Notes: a model not told the origin generated them from the letters alone. A stretch of 64,000 nucleotides of DNA from Pannonibacter phragmitetus DSM 14782 (GCF_000382365.1 NZ_KB908215.1:62001-126000); one strand, 5' to 3'. Shown: positions 48,508 through 57,923, counted from the stretch's first letter. Numbers and translations: made by a program.

Positions 48508-50142
48508 TCAGCTCGCCTCCTTCAGCCGGAACCGCTGGATCTTGCCGGTCTGCGTCTTGGGCAGGGCGTCGGTGAAGAGGATGCGGCGCGGGTATTTGTA
48601 GGGCGCGATGGTTGCCTTCACGTGGTCCTGCAGGCGCTTGACGGTGGCGGCGTCCGGCTCGGCGCCGGCGCTCAGCACCACATGCGCTTCCACGATCTGC
48701 CCGCGCTCCTCGTCCGGTGCGCCGATGACGGCGCATTCCAGCACGTCGGGATGGGCCAGCAGCGCCGCTTCCACATCCGGCCCGGCGATGTTGTAACCGG
48801 CGGAAATGATCATGTCGTCGTTGCGGGCGGCAAAGTGGAAGTAGCCCTGCTCGTCCTGCCAGAAGGCATCGCCGGTGATGTTCCAGCCCTCATGCACATA
48901 GCCGGTCTGGCGGCTGTCGGAGAGATAGCGGCATCCGGTCGGCCCGCGCACGGCCAGACGCCCCACCTCGCCGCGCGGCATCTCGCCGCCCAGATCATCA
49001 ACGATCCGCGCCTCGTAGCCGGTGACGGGACGGCCCGTGCAGGCCGGGTGGCTGTCGCCGAAGCGGTTGGAGATGAAGATATGCAGCATTTCCGTGGCAC
49101 CGATGCCGTCCAGCATCGGCTTGCCGGTCTTGGCCTTCCACTCCTCATAGACGGGCGCAGGCAGCGTTTCGCCCGCCGAGACCGCAGCGCGAAGGCTGGA
49201 CAGGTCCGCGCCCTCGTCCATGGCCTTCAGCATCACCCGGTAGGCGGTGGGCGCCGTGAAGCAGACCGTGGCGCGGTATTTCTGGATGATCTCGATGAGG
49301 TTCGGCGGCGAGGCGGTTTCCAGCAGCGCAGCCGCCGCCCCAAAGCGCAGCGGGAACACGGCAAGACCGCCAAGGCCGAAGGTGAAGGCGAGCGGCGGGG
49401 AGCCGACGAACACGTCATCCGGCGTCACGCCGAGGACCTCACGGGCATAGCCATCTGCGATGATCAGGATGTCCCGGTGAAAGTGCATGGTCGCCTTGGG
49501 GTCACCGGTGGTGCCCGAGGTGAAACCCAGCAGCGCCACGTCATCGCGGCCCGTCTTCACGGCTTCAAAGCGCACCGGCTTGCCCAGCGCGGCCCGGTCC
49601 AGTTCCGCATCGTGATTGGCGGTGCCGTCGAAACCGATCACGGTCTTCAGGTAGGCAGAATTCTTGGCGCAGGCGACCATCTCGTCCATCAGCCGCGTGT
49701 CGCAAAGGGCAACCGTGATCTCGGCCTTGTCGACGATCTTGGCCAGTTCGCCTGCCCGCAGCATCGGCATGGTGTTGACCACCACGGCACCGGCCTTGGT
49801 CGCCGCCAGCCAGCAGGCCACCATGGCCGGATTGTTGGCCGAGCGGATCAGCACCCGGTTGCCAGGCTTCACGCCATAATCCTCGACCAGCGCATGGGCG
49901 ATGCGGCTCGTCCAGTCGGCCAGCTCCTTGTAGGTGCGCTGGCGGCCGTTGCCGATCAGCGCCACATGGTCGCCGAAGCCCTTTTCCACCATGCGGTCGG
50001 TCAGCTCGACGCCCGCGTTGAGGTAGTCGGGGTAGTCGAAGCCCTCGAGCTTCAACTCCGGCCACAGCTCCACGGGCGGCAGGTTGTCCCGGGTGAATGT
50101 ATCCACATGGGCACTCGGGCCCAGTTTCAGCACAGCTGTCAT
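48508..50142 (-). CDS. 2-aminobenzoate (anthranilate)-CoA ligase
   Basis: An ANL-superfamily ligase of about 544 residues. The ATP-binding P-loop is LLGFTSGTTGDPKATMHFH, the A5 region DGIGATEMLHIF, and the C-terminal catalytic Lys is in LPKTQTGKIQR. The sequence type agrees with benzoate/aminobenzoate ligases. It lies 135 bases after ridA at the end of the operon for 2-aminobenzoyl-CoA breakdown and would catalyse the first step, activation of anthranilate. Met codons at 50145 and 50142 both follow AGGGGA; 50142 has the better spacing. Confidence 0.87.
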   Translation of the reverse strand: MTAVLKLGPSAHVDTFTRDNLPPVELWPELKLEGFDYPDYLNAGVELTDRMVEKGFGDHVALIGNGRQRTYKELADWTSRIAHALVEDYGVKPGNRVLIRSANNPAMVACWLAATKAGAVVVNTMPMLRAGELAKIVDKAEITVALCDTRLMDEMVACAKNSAYLKTVIGFDGTANHDAELDRAALGKPVRFEAVKTGRDDVALLGFTSGTTGDPKATMHFHRDILIIADGYAREVLGVTPDDVFVGSPPLAFTFGLGGLAVFPLRFGAAAALLETASPPNLIEIIQKYRATVCFTAPTAYRVMLKAMDEGADLSSLRAAVSAGETLPAPVYEEWKAKTGKPMLDGIGATEMLHIFISNRFGDSHPACTGRPVTGYEARIVDDLGGEMPRGEVGRLAVRGPTGCRYLSDSRQTGYVHEGWNITGDAFWQDEQGYFHFAARNDDMIISAGYNIAGPDVEAALLAHPDVLECAVIGAPDEERGQIVEAHVVLSAGAEPDAATVKRLQDHVKATIAPYKYPRRILFTDALPKTQTGKIQRFRLKEAS

Positions 50143-50277
50143 CATCAATCCCCTGGATGGTTGCCCGCTGTCGCGGACCTGCGGCCCTTCCATTTTGCGG
50201 AAGCGGGTTTGCCCTTGAGCCGCCTTGTCTTGTTCCTGAGCGTCGTCTTCCCGAATGTCACGATCCGCAAAGGCGGA

Positions 50278-50712
50278 TCATTCCGGCACCACGGCGGTTG
50301 CCTCGATCTCCACCAGCGCCTCGTCTTCCACTAGGCCAGCCACCTGCACCAGCGCCATGGCCGGGAAGTGCTTGCCGAGCACCTTGCGGTAGACGGCGCC
50401 CACATCGCGCAGGCTGGCCAGATAAAGCTGTTTGTCGGTGACGTACCAGGTCATCCGCACCAGATGCTCCGGCCCGGCCCCGCCCTCGCGCAGCACCTCG
50501 ACGATGTTCTTCAGCGTCTGTTCCACCTGACCGGTGAAGTCCTTCGCCTCGAACTCCTGCTGGCCGTTCCAGCCGATGAGGCCGCCAAGGAAAAGCATGC
50601 GGCCGCTCGCGGCGACGCCGTTGGAATAGCCCTTGGCGGGCTTCCAGTTGCGCGGGTTCAGAAACGCGTGCGGGCTTTCGGCGGTGGAGGCATCTGCCGT
50701 TGTCTGTGTCAT
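50278..50712 (-). CDS. RidA-family enamine/imine deaminase
   Basis: A protein of about 144 residues of the YjgF/YER057c/UK114 family (GYSNGVAASGRMLFLGGLIGW, ALVQVAGLVEDEALVEIEATAVVP). RidA proteins hydrolyse reactive enamines and imines. In this operon a natural substrate would be the amino-oxo-cyclohexene-carbonyl-CoA intermediate or its products, with release of ammonia. The usual conserved Arg of RidA proper could not be placed with certainty. GGGAAGG precedes the ATG at 50712. Confidence 0.85.
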   Translation of the reverse strand: MTQTTADASTAESPHAFLNPRNWKPAKGYSNGVAASGRMLFLGGLIGWNGQQEFEAKDFTGQVEQTLKNIVEVLREGGAGPEHLVRMTWYVTDKQLYLASLRDVGAVYRKVLGKHFPAMALVQVAGLVEDEALVEIEATAVVPE

Positions 50713-50775
50713 GTGGCCTTCCCGTCTTCCTGCGGGGCCATCCGCCCCGCTGATTGCATTCAAATTCCGGTTTGC

Positions 50776-51921
50776 TCAGCGCGCCTCGCCCAGCGCGGCG
50801 CGGGCAATGACGATCTTCTGCACGTCGCTCGCCCCCTCGTAGATGCGCAGCGCGCGGATCTCGCGGTACAGGCTTTCCACGGCAAAGCCCTTGCGCACCC
50901 CGTCGCCGCCATGCAGCTGCAGGGCCGTGTCGATGACGCGCTGGGCCGCTTCCGTTGCATGCAGCTTGGCCATCGCCGCCTCGCGGCTGACGCGGGCCGC
51001 GCCCATGTCCTTGGTCCAGGCAGCGCGGTAGACCAGCAGCGCCGAGGCATCCACATCCAGCGCCATATCCGCGATATGCCCTTGCACCATCTGCAGCTCG
51101 GACAGCGGAGCCCCGAAAAGCTGGCGCTGGCGCACGCGGGCCAAAGCCTCGTCCAGCGCCCGGCGGGCAAAGCCCAGCGCCGCTGCGCCGACGGTGGAGC
51201 GGAACACGTCCAGCACCGACATGGCGATCTTGAAGCCGTCCCCGTGCTTGCCGATCAACGCCGTCTCCGGCAGGCGGATGTTGTTGAAACGCAGATGCGC
51301 CAGCGGATGGGGCGCGATCACCTCGATGCGCTCGACGATCTCCAGCCCCGGCGTATCCGCAGGCAGCAGGAAGGCGGAAAGGCCCTTGGCCCCCGGCGCT
51401 TCGCCCGTACGGGCAAACACCACATAAAGGTCCGCGATGCCGCCGTTGGAAATGTAGGTCTTCTCGCCGGACAGGATGAAGCCGCCCGGCACGGCCTCTG
51501 CCGCTGCGGTGCTGTTGGCCACATCCGAACCGGAGCCCGGCTCCGTCAGGGCAAAGGCGCTGATCGCGGTGCCGGCACGGGTACGCTCCAGCCACTTGCG
51601 CTGCTCCGCCGTGCCGAACAGCGAGACGGCTCCCATGCCCAGCCCCTGCATCGCAAAGGCAAAATCGGCCAGGCCATCATGCCGGGCCAGCGTTTCACGG
51701 ATGAGGCAGAGGCTGCGCACATCCAGCGTCTCACCTTCGCCAGCCCCCGAATGACGCAGCCAGCCAGCCTGCCCCAAATCGCGCACCAGCGCGCGGCAGG
51801 CCTCGTCCGTGTCGGCGTGGTCCACATGCAGATGCGCTGCGCACCATGCATCCAGCGCCCCGGCCAGCTCGCGGTGGCGGGCCTCGAAGAAGGGCCAGGA
51901 GAGGAAAGAACGGTCGGCCAT
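50776..51921 (-). CDS. Acyl-CoA dehydrogenase of the 2-aminobenzoyl-CoA operon
   Basis: A 381-residue FAD-dependent dehydrogenase with [42 protein letters not shown] and the catalytic Glu in [10 protein letters not shown]. It starts one base after the enoyl-CoA hydratase stop (TGA-G-ATG), so it is coupled to it. In this pathway it would dehydrogenate an alicyclic or ring-opened CoA ester during beta-oxidation. Confidence 0.87.
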   Translation of the reverse strand: MADRSFLSWPFFEARHRELAGALDAWCAAHLHVDHADTDEACRALVRDLGQAGWLRHSGAGEGETLDVRSLCLIRETLARHDGLADFAFAMQGLGMGAVSLFGTAEQRKWLERTRAGTAISAFALTEPGSGSDVANSTAAAEAVPGGFILSGEKTYISNGGIADLYVVFARTGEAPGAKGLSAFLLPADTPGLEIVERIEVIAPHPLAHLRFNNIRLPETALIGKHGDGFKIAMSVLDVFRSTVGAAALGFARRALDEALARVRQRQLFGAPLSELQMVQGHIADMALDVDASALLVYRAAWTKDMGAARVSREAAMAKLHATEAAQRVIDTALQLHGGDGVRKGFAVESLYREIRALRIYEGASDVQKIVIARAALGEAR

Positions 51922-51922
51922 C

Positions 51923-52735
51923 TCAGTTGCCCTCGAAAACCGGTTTCTGCTTGGCAACGAAGGCATGATAGGCGCGGGCGAAATCCTGCGTCTGCATGCA
52001 GATGGCCTGCGCCTGCGCTTCTGCCTCGATGGCCTGTTCCAGCCCCATGTTCCATTCCTGGTTCAGCTGGGTCTTGGTGATGCCATGGGCAAAAACCGGT
52101 CCGGAGGCGAGCCTTGCAGCCAGCGCCATGGCTTCCTCTTCCAGCTTGTCTGCCTCATGCAAGGCATTGAAGAAGCCCCAGCGCTCGCCCTCGGCTGCGC
52201 TCATGGTGCGGCCCGTGTAAAGCAGTTCCGCCGCCCGGCCCTGACCGATGATGCGCGGCAGCATGGCGCAGGCGCCCATGTCGCAGCCCGCAAGGCCAAC
52301 GCGGGTGAAGAGGAAAGCTGTCTTGGCCTCCGGCGTTGCCAGCCGCAGGTCGCTGGCCATGGCGACGATCGCCCCGGCCCCGACGCACACACCATCCACC
52401 GCCGCGATGATGGGCTTGCCGCAGCCGATCATGGCCTTCACCAGATCACCAGTCATGCGGGTGAAAGCAAGCAGGCCCTTCATGTCGAGCCCGACCAGCG
52501 GGCCGATGATGTCATGCACATCACCGCCCGAGCAGAAGTTGCCGCCATTGGAGGCGAAGACCACCACATCCACGTCATCGGCATAGACAAGGGCGCGGAA
52601 GGTGTCGCGCAGTTCCGCATAGCTGTCGAAAGTCAGCGGGTTCTTGCGGTCTGGACGGTTGAGGCTCACACGCGCAATGCGGTCCTTCACCTGCCAGAGA
52701 AAGTGCCGGGGCTTCAGATCAGCCAGAGCGGTCAT
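51923..52735 (-). CDS. Enoyl-CoA hydratase/isomerase family protein
   Basis: A crotonase-fold protein of 270 residues with the oxyanion blocks [15 protein letters not shown] and [21 protein letters not shown]. The second Glu of classical hydratases is replaced in the region [21 protein letters not shown], so it may be a ring hydrolase or isomerase rather than a simple hydratase. It overlaps the MarR gene by 4 bases. Confidence 0.85.
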   Translation of the reverse strand: MTALADLKPRHFLWQVKDRIARVSLNRPDRKNPLTFDSYAELRDTFRALVYADDVDVVVFASNGGNFCSGGDVHDIIGPLVGLDMKGLLAFTRMTGDLVKAMIGCGKPIIAAVDGVCVGAGAIVAMASDLRLATPEAKTAFLFTRVGLAGCDMGACAMLPRIIGQGRAAELLYTGRTMSAAEGERWGFFNALHEADKLEEEAMALAARLASGPVFAHGITKTQLNQEWNMGLEQAIEAEAQAQAICMQTQDFARAYHAFVAKQKPVFEGN

Positions 52736-53232
52736 TGCGCATCCTTCCCGAGTTTCTTCAATATGTCCTTGAGCGCGTCCAGATCCGCGTCCGTCAGCCT
52801 GGCGAAGAGCTGATCCACCTCCCGCTCATGATCGGCGGCCAGCTTCTCGAACTGCGCCAGCCCCTCGTCCGTCAGCGACACATGCACCGTGCGCCGGTCC
52901 GCCTCGAAGGGCACACGGCGGACGAGGCCGTCCTTCTCCAGCCGGTCCACCACCGTGGTGGCGTTGCCGTTGGAGACGAGCAGCAGGCGCGACAGCTCGC
53001 TCATGCTCAGCGGCACGCGGCGGCGGTAGAGCGCAGCCATCACGTCGAAGCGCGGCAGCGTCGTGTGATGCTCCACCCGCAGGAACTCGCGCAGATGCGC
53101 TTCCGCCATGCGGGTGACGCCGAGAATGCGGATCCAGGTCTTCAGCCGGCGCTTGGACAGCGGCACGGAGGCTGCTTCCGCTTCCTGCGCGGCTGTTCCC
53201 CTCTCTGCGCTCATACCTGTCTCTGCGCTCAT
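52732..53232 (-). CDS. MarR-family regulator of the aminobenzoate operon
   Basis: A 166-residue protein with a MarR winged helix ([40 protein letters not shown], wing [17 protein letters not shown]). It is encoded inside the operon with 4-base overlaps on both sides, so it is made with the enzymes. Related MarR proteins of aromatic CoA pathways bind the CoA thioester intermediate and then release their operator. The palindrome at 56338-56355 is its likely target; this is inferred. Confidence 0.87.
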   Translation of the reverse strand: MSAETGMSAERGTAAQEAEAASVPLSKRRLKTWIRILGVTRMAEAHLREFLRVEHHTTLPRFDVMAALYRRRVPLSMSELSRLLLVSNGNATTVVDRLEKDGLVRRVPFEADRRTVHVSLTDEGLAQFEKLAADHEREVDQLFARLTDADLDALKDILKKLGKDAQ

Positions 53233-53969
53233 ACCTCGCCTCCCGAAATGGCCATCGCCTGCCCGTTCACCCCGTCAGATCCGGCAGCGCACAGATAAAG
53301 GGCCATGGCAGTCACCTCCTGCGGGGTGATGAGGCGCTTCTGCGGATTGGTGTCCGCAAGGGCGGCCATGGCGTCGTCCCGGCTCTTGCCGGTCTTGGCC
53401 ATGATGTTCTGAACGGAGCGTTCCGTCATCTCCGTATCAAGGAAGCCGGGACAAATGGCGTTGACTGTCACCGGACGGCGGGCCACCTCCAGCGCCAGCG
53501 CCTTCACAAGGCCGACAACCCCGTGCTTGGCCGCCACATAGGGCGCCACATAGGGATAGCCCTTCAGGCCTGCGGTGGAGGCAATGGCGATGAGCCGGCC
53601 CCAGCCATCCATCCGCGCAAGCCCCTCGCGGAAGGTGAGGAACACGCCGGTCAGGTTCACCGCCAGCATGGCATTCCACTGATCCAGCGACGTGCGGCCA
53701 AAGGGGGCGCTTTCGGCAGCGCCCGCATTTGCAATCACCACATCCACCGGGCCTGCAGCCTCGAACAGCGCCTTCACGGAAGCCTCATCCGTCACGTCCG
53801 CCGTCAGCGCCCGCACGCCCGGCAGGGAAGCCGCCACCGCCTGCAGCGGCTCCGCCCTCCGGCCGGTAATGATGACCTGCGCTCCGGCAGCATGGAAGCC
53901 ACGGGCCAGATCTGCCCCCGCGCCCGTGCCGCCGCCCGTGATGAGAACGCGCCGTCCTGCCACCGTCAT
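53229..53969 (-). CDS. Short-chain dehydrogenase/reductase
   Basis: A 246-residue classical SDR: cofactor motif [17 protein letters not shown] motif [11 protein letters not shown], active-site Ser region [24 protein letters not shown] with the Tyr-x-x-x-Lys (YVAAK) pair, and the PGFLDTEM segment. In this operon it probably oxidises or reduces a hydroxyacyl-CoA intermediate. It overlaps its neighbours by 4 bases on both sides. Confidence 0.88.
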   Translation of the reverse strand: MTVAGRRVLITGGGTGAGADLARGFHAAGAQVIITGRRAEPLQAVAASLPGVRALTADVTDEASVKALFEAAGPVDVVIANAGAAESAPFGRTSLDQWNAMLAVNLTGVFLTFREGLARMDGWGRLIAIASTAGLKGYPYVAPYVAAKHGVVGLVKALALEVARRPVTVNAICPGFLDTEMTERSVQNIMAKTGKSRDDAMAALADTNPQKRLITPQEVTAMALYLCAAGSDGVNGQAMAISGGEV

Positions 53970-56281
53970 GCCCGGATCACCTCTCCCGCAGCCTTGGCGC
54001 CGTCCACCTTCGCCTTTGCCTGCTCGGCAAGGCGAAGGGCCTGATCACGCCCGGCGAGATAAGGCAGCGGCCAGCTGGCCTTGCGGTCGCCCTGCTCCAC
54101 CGCCGCATGCAGCGTCCAGTAGGGATCTGACAGATGCGGACGGGCAAGGCAGACCAGATCGGCGCGGCCCGCCATCAGGATCGAGTTGACCTGATCGGCC
54201 TCTGTGATGTTGCCCACGGCCATGGTCGCCAGACCCGCCTCGTTGCGGATGCGGTCGGAGAACGGGGTCTGGAACATGCGGCCATAGACGGGGCGCGCGT
54301 CCGTCGTCGTCTGACCGGCGGACACGTCGATGATGTCGGCACCCGCCTCAGAGAAGGCCCGGGCGATCTCCACCGCCTCGTCCGGCGTCACACCAGCCTC
54401 ACCCACCCAGTCATTGGCCGAGATGCGCACCGACATGGGCTTGTTCTCCGGCCAGACGGCGCGCATGGCGCGGAAGACTTCCAGCGGATAGCGCAGGCGG
54501 TTTTCAAGGCTGCCGCCATATTCATCGTCCCGCACGTTCGACACCGGCGAGATGAAGGACGACAGGAGATAGCCGTGGGCGGCGTGCAGCTCGATCATGT
54601 CGAACCCGGCACGCTCCGCCATCTTCGCCGCCTCGACGAACTGGCCGAGCACCAGATCCATATCGGCCCGGTCCATCGCCTTCGGCACCGCATTGCCCTT
54701 GGACCAGGCAATGGCGGAAGCGGACAGCAGCGGCCAGTTGCCGTCCGGCAGCGGCGCATCCATGCCTTCCCAGCCGACCTGCGTCGAGCCCTTGCGGCCC
54801 GAATGGCCGATCTGGCAGCAGATCTTGGCTGCCGTCTCGGCATGAACGAAATCCGTCAGCCGCTTCCAGCCCGCCTCATGCTCCGGCGCATAGAGGCCGG
54901 GGCAGCCGGGGGTGATGCGCCCTTCCGCCGACACGCAGGTCATTTCGGTGAAGACAAGCCCTGCCCCGCCCTTTGCCCGCTCAGCATAATGGATCAGATG
55001 CCAGTCGCCCGGCGCCCCATCCACCGCCTTGTACTGGGCCATGGGCGAGACGACGATGCGGTTTTCCAGCCGCATGCCGCGCAGCGTGAACGGGGCAAAC
55101 ATCGGCGTGCGGCCCGGCTGGCCGCCAGCCTGCTTCTGGAACCAGTCCTCCGCCGAGCGCAGCCACTCCGGATCACGCAGGCGCAGGTTCTCGTGGGAAA
55201 TGCGCTGGGAGCGGGTAAGCAGCGAATAGTTGAACTGCACCGGATCAAGGTCCAGATAGCGCTCCACCTGCTCGAACCATTCCAGCGAGTTGCGGGCGGC
55301 TGACTGCAAGCGCAGCACTTCGATGCGGCGCTCTTCCTGATAGCGTTCGAAGGCCGCTTCCATGCTGGCTTCGCTGTGGAGATAGGTGGCCAGCGCAATG
55401 GCACTGTCAAACGCAAGCCGGGTGCCGGAGCCGATGGAGAAATGCCCCGTCGCCGCTGCATCGCCCATCAGCACCACATTGCCGTTGTACCACTTCTCGC
55501 AGATCACCCGCGGGAAGTTCATCCAGACAGCAGAGCCGCGCAGATGCGCCGCATTGGACATGAGCTTGTGGCCATCCAGATGCGCGGCAAACACCTTCTC
55601 GCAGGTCTCGATGGTCTCTTCCTTGGACATATGCTCGAAACCGAAGCGGTCCCAGGTCTCCTGCGTGCATTCCACGATCACCGTCGCCGTGTCGGCATCG
55701 AACTGATAGGCATGCACCCACATCCAGCCGTGTTCGGTCTTCTCGAAGATGAAGGTGAAGGCGTCATCAAACTTCTGGTGCGTGCCGAGCCAGATGAACT
55801 TGCACAGGCGCAGGTCCACATCGGGCTTGAACACATCGGCATATTCACGCCGCACCAGCGAGTTGATGCCGTCGCTGGCGACCACGAGGTCATAGTCCTT
55901 GCGGTACTCTTCGGCGGTCTTGAACTCCTGCTGGAATTCCAGATTTATGCCCAGCTCGCGCGCCCGCTCCTGCAGGATGATCAGCAGCTTCTTGCGGCCA
56001 ATGCCGGCAAAGCCGTGGCCGCCAGAGACGGTGCGCACACCGTCGTGCACGACGGCAATGTCATCCCAGTAGGAGAAGTTGGCGCGGATCTCTTCCGTGC
56101 TCTTGGGGTCGTTGCGCGCCATGTTGCCAAGCGCGTCATCCGACAGCACGACGCCCCAGCCAAACGTATCGTTGGCCTTGTTGCGCTCCAGCACAGTGAT
56201 GTCATGCGCCGGATTGCGCAGCTTCATCGAGATCGCAAAATAGAGCCCCGCAGGCCCTCCTCCCAGGCACAGGATCTTCAT
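53966..56281 (-). CDS. 2-aminobenzoyl-CoA monooxygenase/reductase (fused flavoprotein)
   Basis: A two-domain protein of about 771 residues. The N-terminal half is a PHBH-like FAD monooxygenase ([34 protein letters not shown] near residue 295). From about residue 390 it is an old-yellow-enzyme-type FMN reductase ([51 protein letters not shown]). This fusion is the hallmark of the Azoarcus evansii enzyme that hydroxylates and reduces 2-aminobenzoyl-CoA; databases may also call it salicylyl-CoA 5-hydroxylase. It leads the operon. GGAAGGGA precedes the ATG at 56281. Confidence 0.9.
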   Translation of the reverse strand: MKILCLGGGPAGLYFAISMKLRNPAHDITVLERNKANDTFGWGVVLSDDALGNMARNDPKSTEEIRANFSYWDDIAVVHDGVRTVSGGHGFAGIGRKKLLIILQERARELGINLEFQQEFKTAEEYRKDYDLVVASDGINSLVRREYADVFKPDVDLRLCKFIWLGTHQKFDDAFTFIFEKTEHGWMWVHAYQFDADTATVIVECTQETWDRFGFEHMSKEETIETCEKVFAAHLDGHKLMSNAAHLRGSAVWMNFPRVICEKWYNGNVVLMGDAAATGHFSIGSGTRLAFDSAIALATYLHSEASMEAAFERYQEERRIEVLRLQSAARNSLEWFEQVERYLDLDPVQFNYSLLTRSQRISHENLRLRDPEWLRSAEDWFQKQAGGQPGRTPMFAPFTLRGMRLENRIVVSPMAQYKAVDGAPGDWHLIHYAERAKGGAGLVFTEMTCVSAEGRITPGCPGLYAPEHEAGWKRLTDFVHAETAAKICCQIGHSGRKGSTQVGWEGMDAPLPDGNWPLLSASAIAWSKGNAVPKAMDRADMDLVLGQFVEAAKMAERAGFDMIELHAAHGYLLSSFISPVSNVRDDEYGGSLENRLRYPLEVFRAMRAVWPENKPMSVRISANDWVGEAGVTPDEAVEIARAFSEAGADIIDVSAGQTTTDARPVYGRMFQTPFSDRIRNEAGLATMAVGNITEADQVNSILMAGRADLVCLARPHLSDPYWTLHAAVEQGDRKASWPLPYLAGRDQALRLAEQAKAKVDGAKAAGEVIRA

Positions 56282-56337
56282 CGCCGCAGTCCCTTCCGTT
56301 TGTCTTGTTGAGCATGAGCCTGCCACCAGCCGGATAT

Positions 56338-56355
56338 TATTTCAAGCTTGAAATA
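56338..56355. promoter_or_regulatory. Perfect palindrome upstream of the aminobenzoate operon, likely MarR operator
   Basis: TATTTCAAGCTTGAAATA is an exact 18-base palindrome, 57 bases ahead of the monooxygenase start in the divergent spacer to the toxin-antitoxin pair. Its core TTCAAGCTTGAA recurs at 57620-57631, and a 15/18 match lies at 44294-44311. Confidence 0.65.
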
Positions 56356-56434
56356 TTGGCATGCAAAAAGAAACTTCGGGGACGGAGTGAGCAGGCCGAT
56401 CTGCGGATTCGGGAGCCGTTTCAGCACGAAGTCT

Positions 56435-56446
56435 TGCCATTTGGCA
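56435..56446. promoter_or_regulatory. Short palindrome upstream of the antitoxin gene
   Basis: TGCCATTTGGCA has 5-base arms around TT and overlaps a possible -35 (TTGCCA at 56434-56439). Antitoxins of this type repress their own operon, so it is a candidate operator. Confidence 0.35.
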
Positions 56447-56481
56447 TGAACAAACATACTTTACGCCAAAGGGAGATGATC

Positions 56482-56892
56482 ATGCTGCAGGAAATCCCCC
56501 GCACCCGCGCCATGCCGGACGTGCCGAAGATCACCGCCGAAGAAGCGGCTGCGATGGCGCGGGCGGTGATCCGGCTGTTCGAACGCTGGCAGCTTTCCGA
56601 TGCGCAGGCACGGGAGATCCTCGGCGGCCTCCCGCCCCGCACCCATGCGCGCTGGAAGGCGGGTGAGCCGGGGCGTATCGACCGTGACCTTGCCACCCGC
56701 CTCTCCCTGCTGATGGGCATCCACAAGGGCCTGCGTTATCTCTTTACCGAAGCGGAGCGCGGTTATGCCTGGGTGCGCAAACCCAATCCGGTCTTCGGCG
56801 GGCGTTCGCCGGTTGAAGTGATGGCGCAGGGCGACATGTTCTCGCTGGCCCGTGTGCGTGCCTATCTCGACGCGGAACGCGGCGGCTTCTGA
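56482..56892 (+). CDS. Xre/MbcA/ParS-type antitoxin
   Basis: A 136-residue protein with an N-terminal helical DNA-binding part (AAAMARAVIRLFERWQLSDAQAREILGGLPPRTHARWKAG, read in two helices) and the C-terminal MbcA/ParS toxin-binding domain with the block FGGRSPVEVMAQGDMFSLARVRAYLDAERGGF. The start at 56482 has GGGAG 6 bases upstream; earlier in-frame Met codons do not. The stop overlaps the toxin start (TGATG), the usual coupling of these pairs. Confidence 0.85.
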   Translation: MLQEIPRTRAMPDVPKITAEEAAAMARAVIRLFERWQLSDAQAREILGGLPPRTHARWKAGEPGRIDRDLATRLSLLMGIHKGLRYLFTEAERGYAWVRKPNPVFGGRSPVEVMAQGDMFSLARVRAYLDAERGGF

Positions 56893-57581
56893 TGAACTCA
56901 CCGGCCCTGACACGGGTGGAGTGGCCCAGCGCCTTCCGCCTCATCCGCTCCATCTATCCACCGATTGATCTGTTCGAGGACATTGCCGACCCGCAGGACT
57001 GGGAAGCGCTTGCTTCAGCCGAATCGAAAACCAATCCGCGGATCTGGGATCATCTCGGGCAACTGGATCTGGTGCCTCCGCACCGGCGCGTAAGCGGCAG
57101 CGGTGCCAGCTATCTGATGGCGCCTTTCGTCCATGTCAGCACCGACCGGCCGGGCCGGTTCACCGATGGCACCTATGGCATCTACAGCGCGGGCAATGCC
57201 GAGGAAGTGGCGATCCGGGAAGTCGCCCATCATCACGGCCGCACCATGCGGGCCACACAGGAAGCGCCGGGCTGGACCTCCCAGTTCCGTATGCTTACCT
57301 GCCGCCTTGATCTTGACCTGCATGATGCAAGACCGGACACCCGCTATCACCACCCGGATGACTATGCCCCCTCGCAGGCGCTGGGCCGGGAACTCAGAGC
57401 CTCAGGCGCCAACGGCATCCTCTACCGCAGTGTCCGTTGCGAGGGTGGAGACTGCGCCGCCATCTTCTGGCCGGACCTCATCCCCATTCCCCTGCAAGCC
57501 GATCACTTCGACTTCCACTGGAACGGCACCATCGCCGACAAAGTGCGCAACTGCCGGACGGGAGCGATTTTCGGACTGTGA
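56892..57581 (+). CDS. RES-domain toxin
   Basis: A 229-residue protein with a RES domain: Arg in FRLIRSIYPPIDLF, Glu in SAGNAEEVAIREVAHH and Ser in NGILYRSVRCEGGDCAAIFWPD are the three residues that name the family. RES toxins act on NAD+ (degradation or ADP-ribosyl transfer). The protein is longer at the N-terminus than minimal RES toxins, resembling the ParT-like subgroup. It is coupled to the antitoxin by a TGATG overlap. Confidence 0.86.
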   Translation: MNSPALTRVEWPSAFRLIRSIYPPIDLFEDIADPQDWEALASAESKTNPRIWDHLGQLDLVPPHRRVSGSGASYLMAPFVHVSTDRPGRFTDGTYGIYSAGNAEEVAIREVAHHHGRTMRATQEAPGWTSQFRMLTCRLDLDLHDARPDTRYHHPDDYAPSQALGRELRASGANGILYRSVRCEGGDCAAIFWPDLIPIPLQADHFDFHWNGTIADKVRNCRTGAIFGL

Positions 57582-57619
57582 AAGATGAAAAGAGCCGCAT
57601 CCGCAAGACGCGCAAATAA

Positions 57620-57631
57620 TTCAAGCTTGAA
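57620..57631. promoter_or_regulatory. TTCAAGCTTGAA palindrome upstream of trpL-trpE(G)
   Basis: This exact 12-base palindrome is the same core as in the operator of the aminobenzoate operon (56338-56355). It lies 106 bases ahead of the Trp leader peptide, so the same MarR protein might act on anthranilate synthesis. Confidence 0.5.
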
Positions 57632-57736
57632 GCGACTGGTCTATTTTGCAACAGGGACCAGGCAAGTGGCGCAGGGGTGGTTCTTCCGCCGTTTCCCCGG
57701 TTGCCTGCCGCCTGTGGCTGCGCTAGGCAAACAGGC

Positions 57737-57784
57737 ATGAACACGCAGATGATCCGCATGGGCTGGTGGTGGCAGGACGCTTGA
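57737..57784 (+). CDS. trpL: Tryptophan operon leader peptide
   Basis: The 15-residue open frame [15 protein letters not shown] has three consecutive Trp codons and lies 140 bases ahead of trpE(G). It matches the leader peptides of rhizobial trp genes (three Trp in a short peptide) and is followed by mutually exclusive hairpins. Ribosome stalling at the Trp codons senses charged tRNA-Trp. Confidence 0.9.
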   Translation: MNTQMIRMGWWWQDA

Positions 57785-57786
57785 TT

Positions 57787-57869
57787 GGCGGCCTTGCGAT
57801 TTCTCATGTTCTGACGTGATCGAAGTTGACCCAAAGGCCGCCGCGGCAAGACCCGCAGGCGGCCTTTGG
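57787..57869 (+). promoter_or_regulatory. Trp attenuator (antiterminator and terminator hairpins)
   Basis: CCAAAGGCCGCC (57831-57842) pairs perfectly with GGCGGCCTTTGG (57858-57869), the terminator-like stem. The same left strand can pair instead with GGCGGCCTT (57787-57795), the antiterminator. The run after the stem is only moderately T-rich. The region pairing with the leader itself was not identified. Confidence 0.8.
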
Positions 57870-57923
57870 TCTGTCTGGGGTCTGGCCGGGGGAAGGCCTG
57901 GACCTGAACTGGAGGATGGACGA

